Translations under genes and position numbers: made by a program
Notes under the pieces: model-generated
The model's database searches: none
The model's input: the letters and a program-made list of their open reading frames with translations, nothing else
What the model was told of the DNA's origin: nothing
Assembly (NCBI GenBank): GCA_013400155.1
Contig: VXBM01000136.1
Span: 62,001 to 126,000, forward strand
Direction of reading: 5' to 3'
DNA from: Helopsaltes ochotensis
Taxonomy: Eukaryota > Chordata > Aves > Passeriformes > Locustellidae
Length of the DNA stretch: 64,000 nucleotides
In this document: piece by piece, positions 57,271-64,000 of the stretch
How positions within the stretch are numbered: the first letter of the stretch is position 1
How the letters are laid out: each line of letters opens with the position of its first letter

Positions 57271-59924
57271 GTGAGTGCGGGCACGGCAGCTGCGCCCCTG
57301 GGCTGAGGAGGGGGAGGCAGGGAAGGGGCTTCTGCATCAGGCAGACCTTGCGGAGGGCGGCGAGGGCACTGACTGAATGACGAGCTTTGCGGGGCTCCTC
57401 TCCCCGAGTGGTGGTGAGGCTCAGCCTTCCCAGGGACGGGCTTGGGAAGAGGGAAGTGCTTATGAATATGATCCAGAGTAAGCAACGTGGTATCCAGTTA
57501 TTTGTCAGGACTCTTTCGGACTCTTGCGGTTTGCTGGCACACATTAGATCCCATAAGACTGTGGCAGGTTCTGGTAACATCAGCAGCTCCTACTCAGAAT
57601 AAAGAAAGACGTCTCAGGTTGGGCAGCGAGAACGCCTGCTGAACGCAGAATATGCCTGGCATTTTGAATGTTGAGGCTACAGAGGATAAAGTATTTGACA
57701 GTTGTTACAGTTTATGGATCATAAATCGCTGTAGCAGTGTGTGGTCTAGCTTGAGTTTACACTTTCATGTCATAAATCTGTCTTGGTTAAAACAAGAAGA
57801 AGACATATTTATTCCGCAGTATCAATCAGTGTCTAGTTTATTTTGTTTAAATATTTATACTTTTCCTTCTTTCTTCGTTCGTTCATTTGTTGTTTCCCCA
57901 AAATGTCTTTTCATTGCCTAGAATGACAAAAGTGGATATCAGGAATTACCTTGAAAGAATATACAATGTGCCGGTAGCTGCTGTGAGGACCAGGATACAG
58001 TATGGTAAGTTGAGTAATGCAAAGGGATGAGTACAGCATCCCTGTGCAGCCAGAGTAGACTTTTACCTTTCAGAAGGTCTGTCAGATTTCAGCAGGCTTT
58101 GGTTGCAGTGGTTCCAGGTGCTTAGCTGGTGATGTCTGGTAGCATAGTTGTTTGTTCATCCCTTCAAATGAACACGCCTCACTTAATATTTGAATGCTGT
58201 GATTAAACTATGATGTAACTTTCACTCTAAAAAGAGAAGTCTGAATTTAAAAAGGCTAATCATCCTGACAGTTACCTAGCGTTTGCTTTTGTAGTTGGTA
58301 CTGTTTCTCCCTGAAGACAGCGGGTATCTCCCTTCAGAAGGAACTGCTTCATATATTTTAATACAAGTAGTAATTAAATTCACCTGCAGCCTTCATTTTA
58401 AAAATGAGCTGAAATTAGCTTGCATGCACACACAGGTGTTATTGTCTAACAAAAAGCAAAGTTTGTATAGCAAATAAAAATACTCTGTTGAACCAGCAGA
58501 TAATGTTAGAAAAACATCTTAACAAACTTTCAGGTTTTTATCACCTGTTATTACCAGATTTCTGCTACAGACTTGAATGTTTCCACTTGTGGTATTTCTC
58601 TCCCGTCCAACCCATAGAAACGACGACAACAACAACATACTATCCAAATGTCCATGAAAAACCCAACAAAAAACAACTCAAGAAAAAAAGAAAAAAGGTT
58701 CCTAGTTTAACTTACGTTGAACTTTGACTTGGAGGCAGAGGGACTCATCTCTAACTGAAATAAGATAAATTTAGATAATGTCACCTTTACATATGAACGC
58801 TTCCTTCCCCAGAGCTTTTCTGACTGCAGTTTGGATGCAATATGGAATTTGGAATATTTTTCTCTTTTTTTGATGCTTATTTACATTTTTGATTACCAGG
58901 CAGTATAATTAGGGAGAGTGACTTGTTGGTTAGAACATCTTTGATGGCTGGGTTTTTAATTTTTCATGCAGTGACTCTATAAAAGGAATTGTCTGTTTAT
59001 AATAGTAAGATTAAGGATGATTTTAAAAGGAATAGGAAAAAAAGACCTGGAATAGTGAAAAATGAAGAAGAAGAAGAAAAAGCTTCAAAATAAGGTTGTA
59101 AAACTCTTAACTTACAAAGGAAGAAAAAAACCTGGAAGTATCATCTGTAATATGCTTATGTGAAAACCAGCATTAAATTAAGTCATAAATACCAAACACA
59201 TGTAGTTCCAAACAGCATTGAAAAATAGTCATGTTTGTCCTTATAACCATTTTGTTCCTCGCTGCTAATTTTAGGTGATGGTATATAGTCAGGGATAAAA
59301 GAGGGTTAGAATGCCTAATAATTTGAGAACTTTAATGTCTGCCTGACATGAAGGGGGTAAGTTGGACTTCCCACTTCAGTTGTGACCAGCATGGTTAGAG
59401 AAGGTTGAGATGTTTAGTTTGTTTGGATGTGGAATATAATATCCCAGTGTATAAACAGAAGATCCAGCTCATCAGCTGAACAGTAAAAATTGTCAAGTTT
59501 AAGGCTTATTTAGTGGTCATTTTCTCCTTGTCTTCCTGAAGCTGTGCATGTTGGGAGGGCAGTTTATCACCCCTGGGCCCTCCTTGGGAGACTTTTCTCC
59601 TTGCTTCTTTGCAGACTTTGTGTGTGGAGGCACAGTGGCAGCAGGCTGGTGATGCCTTGGTTCCCTGCTTGTAAACAAGGAGAGCAGTGTCCATCAGTTT
59701 CAGTACATTTTAATAATTGTGGTGCTGTGCTGGAAGTGGAGGAAGAGTATTCCTCTTAACAATAAATCAGAGATAGCCAAGTCCCTCCTTCAGCTTGGAG
59801 AACTCAGAAGTCCTGGGAAGTAAAAGGTGGGATTCTGTTCATTTCTGCAGGTGCAAACAACAAGAGGAATCACAGGAATCAGAGAGTGAAGAAGCCAGAT
59901 TACAAGGTCGCCTATGTACAGCTG
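57148..59924 (+). CDS. MRPL23: Mitochondrial large-subunit ribosomal protein uL23m, partial
   Basis: Three internal exons in consistent phase: 57148-57270, 57922-58004 and 59851-59924. The joined product reads YPLFQRGGPQLRIFRPNFF, LAVRPGVPQPEDTVQFRVSM, EMTKVDIRNYLERIYNVPVA, AVRTRIQYGANNKRNHRNQR and VKKPDYKVAYVQL, matching the uL23 fold of MRPL23, a component of the mitoribosomal large subunit near the exit tunnel. The first exon (start codon and about six residues) is missing and presumably lies in the gap; the first base of 57148 completes a split codon. The C-terminal exon(s), about the last 40% of the usual protein, were not found in the remaining 4 kb. Position after TNNT3 on the same strand is the conserved order. 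Confidence 0.95.
57922..58004 (+). CDS. MRPL23: MRPL23 exon 3
   Basis: After TCATTGCCTAG; 83 nt; EMTKVDIRNYLERIYNVPVA then AVRTRIQY; donor GTAAGT. Confidence 0.95.
59851..59924 (+). CDS. MRPL23: MRPL23 exon 4
   Basis: After CATTTCTGCAG; 74 nt; GANNKRNHRNQRVKKPDYK then VAYVQL; donor GTGAGT in phase 0. Confidence 0.95.
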
Positions 59925-62900
59925 GTGAGTTAACGTGGATGCTTGTGAGGAAAGAGGAAGGCACTGTTAACCAGCCAAGCTGGAAGTAATAGCCAGTGAG
60001 TTGTCCTCGTTGGCTGAATATTTCTGCCAATCCTCTAACTGCGGCAGTTTCTTTAACACATTCCAGAATGTAGAGATTTAAATGACCTGGTCTAAGGGTC
60101 AAATTCAAACAAATGGTTATTTTTTTATGTCCCGTGTTGGTTTGAGGTCTGTCTGTAGGTTGTGGACTGATGTCATAGGGTGCTGCTTTGCCAGAGTTTC
60201 ATGCTGACCCTGTAGTCTGTGTGCTGGAAGGTTCACGACTTGTGTGGTTGATCACTGAAATGTCCAGTAAGTGAAAGAATATATTGTGAGGGTAGGGAAC
60301 TTCTTATTAAAGGTCTTTGAATTTCAGAGAAGACTAAGGCTTATTCCTTGGAGAGCCTTTAGTCATGTCTAAACAAGTATGCTTTGTGGCTAAACCGGGC
60401 TCTGAAACATACATTGGTTGCCCAGTGGAAAAGGAGCTTCATGTTCTTGTAAATTTCTTTCATAACAGGACCATATTATAGTTTAAACTTCTGTTGGGCT
60501 TACCTGTTTTTATGCAAAAAAGAAGTGCAACCAGTGACAGAAAACCCCTTCACATACCAAAATTACATTAAAGGAATGGTATTTATGGTTGTAAAACCAT
60601 AAGCTCAGAATTGCAGTTGGCAGCACAACATCACTGTTATTCTGTCTTGAGACAAGGATTCAGTGCTGGGGGAGCACTCTGATCTTAAAGACTGGCTAAG
60701 ACTTCATATGGACTTGGGGTCAAACTGAAGAGGCTAAAGAGGCACAGACAATGGGAAATGTGATTTTTAATATGTCAAAGTTTAAATATGTTTAGTAGTT
60801 TTTTTCTAACCCCCTTCTGGAAAGGAGAGTAGAAAAAAAAGTGAGGACAGAGTGTTTTTCTAGACAGCCCTTACCTGATTTAGAAGAGTAGTATAAAGTG
60901 CAGTGTTACTAAAAAGTAAGAGAGTTGTGTTTAGATGAGGAGTAATTCTGATTTACTCTGCTGAAGTTAAAGGCAACCTTATCTCTGTAAGAATTTTACA
61001 TTACAATGGCTAAAACACACATTCCTTTTTCAAGGAAGAGTCTCTGCTTTGGTGAGCAAATTCTCCCTCCTGGATTGTCTGTGCTAGGTTTTTGTTTGCT
61101 GGAGAGCAGGACTGTACAATTAGGAAGTGAATGCTTAGATTGATGATGTTGTATCTCACAGTTTGCTTTCTGTGAGTGTTGTTCCTTTTAGTAGGTAGTT
61201 GCAGGAACTTTGCATTGCCACAATGTCCTGCTAGTGACTTCCTTGCTTTTAGAAACTTGTTTCCCAAGACTGAGGCAGACATGTGTCTCTAGTGAGCTGT
61301 AGTCATTTCTCAAATTTTATTTCACTGTAATGCAGTCTTGTGTCCTATATCTGTTGAGGTGAGAAGGAGGTAGTCTGCAACCCATAGATACTCAGGGGGA
61401 AGGAGTGGGAAGCAGAATGCTGCTGCTCTGTTGGAGCAAGACATTTAAGGCAGTGCCTTTGTGCATTTATTTCACATTCAGCCTCTCAACCTAGAATAGT
61501 TGCCATAACCTTAAGGGTTGGTCAGCCCAGGTGTAGAGATTTACCTAACCTAGCTTGGTGTTGGAGACAGGTGCACAGGAGTTGTTTGGTTGTTCCTCCA
61601 GCCTCCCCTTTTGTCTTCTGGGCAAGGCAGGGAGCCCTGTTTGCACTGTGGCTCAGGTCTCTTAGTACATGGGACAACAAGAGTCCCCGATTGCCTCAGA
61701 CTTTAGTTACCATAGTAAGTTCTTAAGGAATGCCATGTGTTCCATCTCTTCCATGAGCAGGGTTAGGGGACCACTTTTTGGTGGTGTTTTTCATGTCAAG
61801 GGAGGGAATCCTGACCATTTGCTAAACTCTTGCCAGTGAAGCTTAGTCTGTGTTTTTTCCTCACCTCATTCCGGGTCTCTTTGGTTTATTTTTTTTTCCT
61901 ATTGTTGTTGTGGTCTGTTAATTCCATTAACATTTAGGTTTCTTTGTTCCTCCCCTTTCTCTTTTTGCTTTTGTTTGTTGCTTTTCATCACTAGCTGTGA
62001 TGTCTCAGACAATGAGCTCCCAGCTCTGTGTTCACACCAGCTTGAAACAGTGGGAGAAGCCAGAAACCCAGTGTCATTTCTGAATCTTAAGGGTTTGCCT
62101 TCATTCTCATTCATGGTGTGATCAGGCCATTACAGGCCCCATGCAGTCCATTGTTAATATCTGCCTAATTTAGGAAAGTACTTGGTAACCACTGTAAAAT
62201 CCTTATTTTCATGAGAATTAGTTTGCATCTGCCATGAGTCAGAGTAGCTGGGCTTTCCCACCATTTTTACCAGCTGTGTTTTCTCTCATTAGTCCAATTT
62301 CAAGTTAAAACTGCATATGACTGGAAAAATATGGATGTGTTTTTGGAAGGTCTTGGGTTGATCTTTGTGTTGCCCACTAGGTGGAAGTATTGCTCTTCCA
62401 GTGTGACTTTGCAGCTGTGATGCAGTTTTCCTGAATGAAATTGAATTTATTCTTCTGAGCAGTTATGTTTCCCTGCTTCATAAAGCATCACCTTATGTGT
62501 CCCGGTGCAACACACACATCCATTGACTTACTGCAAGCGTCTCAAAGGTGGAAGGTGTATGAAGTCATAGTCAACATGCCCTTAGGTGTCAGACTAGTGC
62601 CCCAGCTGTTCCACATGTAAGGATTGTTGTCCTTTCTTTTCCGAATACTATTTCTTGGAGATTCAGAGCTATTTGCTTTATTCTCAGGCGGTAACTGGAC
62701 AAATACGTGATCTGTCCAAGCATAATATTTTCACACTAAAAAAATACCTCAAATCATAGAAGGCTGTGGATCAACAATATCTTGCCATTCCAGAGCCTGC
62801 TTGCCTTTTTTTCCCCTTTTGGAATGTGGTGAGAAAGGTTTAAGTTAGAGACTTATGGTCTTGTGTATCAAATGCTATTTTTCTACACTGTTCTATTTTT

Positions 62901-64000
62901 TAAATTAAACCCAAGTTTTATATCTTGGCAAACTAGATAAAATAAATGTAATGCAGCAGCCTTTCTCCTTACTCCAATACAGCTATAATTATTATAATGA
63001 AAAGAAAAAAAAGAAGAAAAGAAAACCAGTGGGAAACTTTGCAGTTGCATTAATGTCAGGGAAATTAAAAAAAAACAACAACATCCCCTCCTTCTCCTCC
63101 TTCAGTGTTCTCACTGGTTTAGCTTAACAGGTGTTAGTACCCGTGGGAGCACAACTGTAGACAAGCCTCTGGAATCCAGACCTATTTTTAATTAAATCTG
63201 TTTTGAGAAATCTAGTGGAGATGGCTGTAAAAAGGAGTCTGACCTTGTCAGTGTTAGGACTAACACCTATTTAGCTGCTTGAATGATGGCACCGGTGGGA
63301 ACATTTTTGGAAATGCTTTCTCCTCAACCCCCGTTTAGAGTGTCCTGTAAATTCATAGTAATTAACCTATTTGCACATCAGATGTGACAGCAGTTTTCTT
63401 TTGAATTCAGGGGAAACTTGGATGATCCATATGCAGTGTTGTTCCCTGAGTGGATTTTTGACGTTGCTTTCTGTGCTGTTTTGCCATATGTTTTAGCATC
63501 AGATATTACTGCTGCAGTAGTGGGAGAATTGTTCAAATGCACTGGATTATTAAAGTTAGCTGCATTTGCTGCTACTGCTGGACTGAATCCCGTGCTTTTG
63601 GGAGTCCAACATTTTTGTAGTTAACGATGCGATAAACATCACTTTTCTGTTAATTCTGAAGGACAGTAGTAAGCGCTTCAATTATCCAAATAACCAGAAG
63701 ATCTCACAGTTGTTTACATGATTGGTGTTTGCTGCATCATTGCTGCACAGTAATATCTGTGCTGGTCTTCCATTTCTAAACTTTTCAGGGGACTCAAAGG
63801 TCAGAGAAGTATAAGTGAGTTTGTGCTGGATAATCCTTCCAGCAATTTTCTGACGTGAGGCTCCGCAGTGGAAAGGCCAGCGCTTGACTTCATAGGCCTA
63901 ATTAAGGTCACTTAACCTCTCATTAAAATGAATGGAGGCAATTTGGACCACTCCTGTGATAACTCCTCAGACAGACTCCAAGAACAAGGTGTGTTTTCAC
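59925..64000 (+). other. Presumed MRPL23 intron, no further exon seen
   Basis: The donor at 59925 requires another exon, but nothing encoding the expected continuation of uL23m was found. There are A-rich runs (63000-63080) and otherwise ordinary sequence. A 68-codon frame at 63418-63624 is not related to MRPL23. Confidence 0.5.

Noticed and set aside
63418..63624. 68-codon plus-strand frame (MDDPYAVLFPEW...) after a TTCAG
   Set aside because: It does not continue uL23m and resembles no family I know; the first ATG is just inside the frame and there is no supporting donor. Treated as chance in an intron.

Overview
The window is vertebrate nuclear DNA, most likely from a non-galliform, probably passerine-like, bird. 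This rests on GT-AG intron structure, several CR1 LINE 3' fragments, compact introns, and an endogenous retrovirus with a tRNA-Trp type primer site of the avian ASLV kind. Gene order is PRR33 (minus), TNNT3 (plus), MRPL23 (plus), the conserved arrangement of the amniote 11p15.5-type locus. Species was inferred from content only.

Region by region: 1-4.8 kb is intergenic with an LTR-like segment ending near 2.29 kb. 4.8-6.5 kb holds the large coding exon of PRR33. 6.5-25 kb is mostly non-coding and carries a CR1 (8.1-8.65 kb), an LTR-like segment (10.8-11.1 kb) and a structurally complete but gene-less ERV (12.35-14.32 kb) with two LTRs, PBS, polypurine tract and near-perfect 6-bp target duplication. 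25.0-55.1 kb is the whole fast skeletal troponin T gene. 55.8-56.7 kb has two head-to-tail minus-strand CR1 copies running into a 331-base assembly gap. 57.1-59.9 kb has three internal MRPL23 exons; exon 1 lies inside or before the gap and the 3' exon(s) lie beyond the window or were not found. The remaining 4 kb is featureless.

TNNT3 is the centre of interest. Between the N-terminal exons (29.7-30.9 kb) and the first constitutive core exon (45.7 kb) lies a roughly 9-kb tandem array of ten candidate in-frame microexons (12, 15, 18 or 33 nt). All sit in the same phase, most have related intron flanks, and they encode short acidic, His/Glu or Pro modules (AQEE, AHEE, EVHEP, VHEP, APPA, APPP). 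At least one clearly decayed unit and two weaker relics are visible. Several acceptors are NAGNAG tandems. Downstream, two mutually exclusive 41-nt exons precede the last exon. PRR33 (muscle-associated in mammals) and TNNT3 lie head-to-head about 18.5 kb apart; MRPL23 is a housekeeping mitochondrial ribosomal protein gene.
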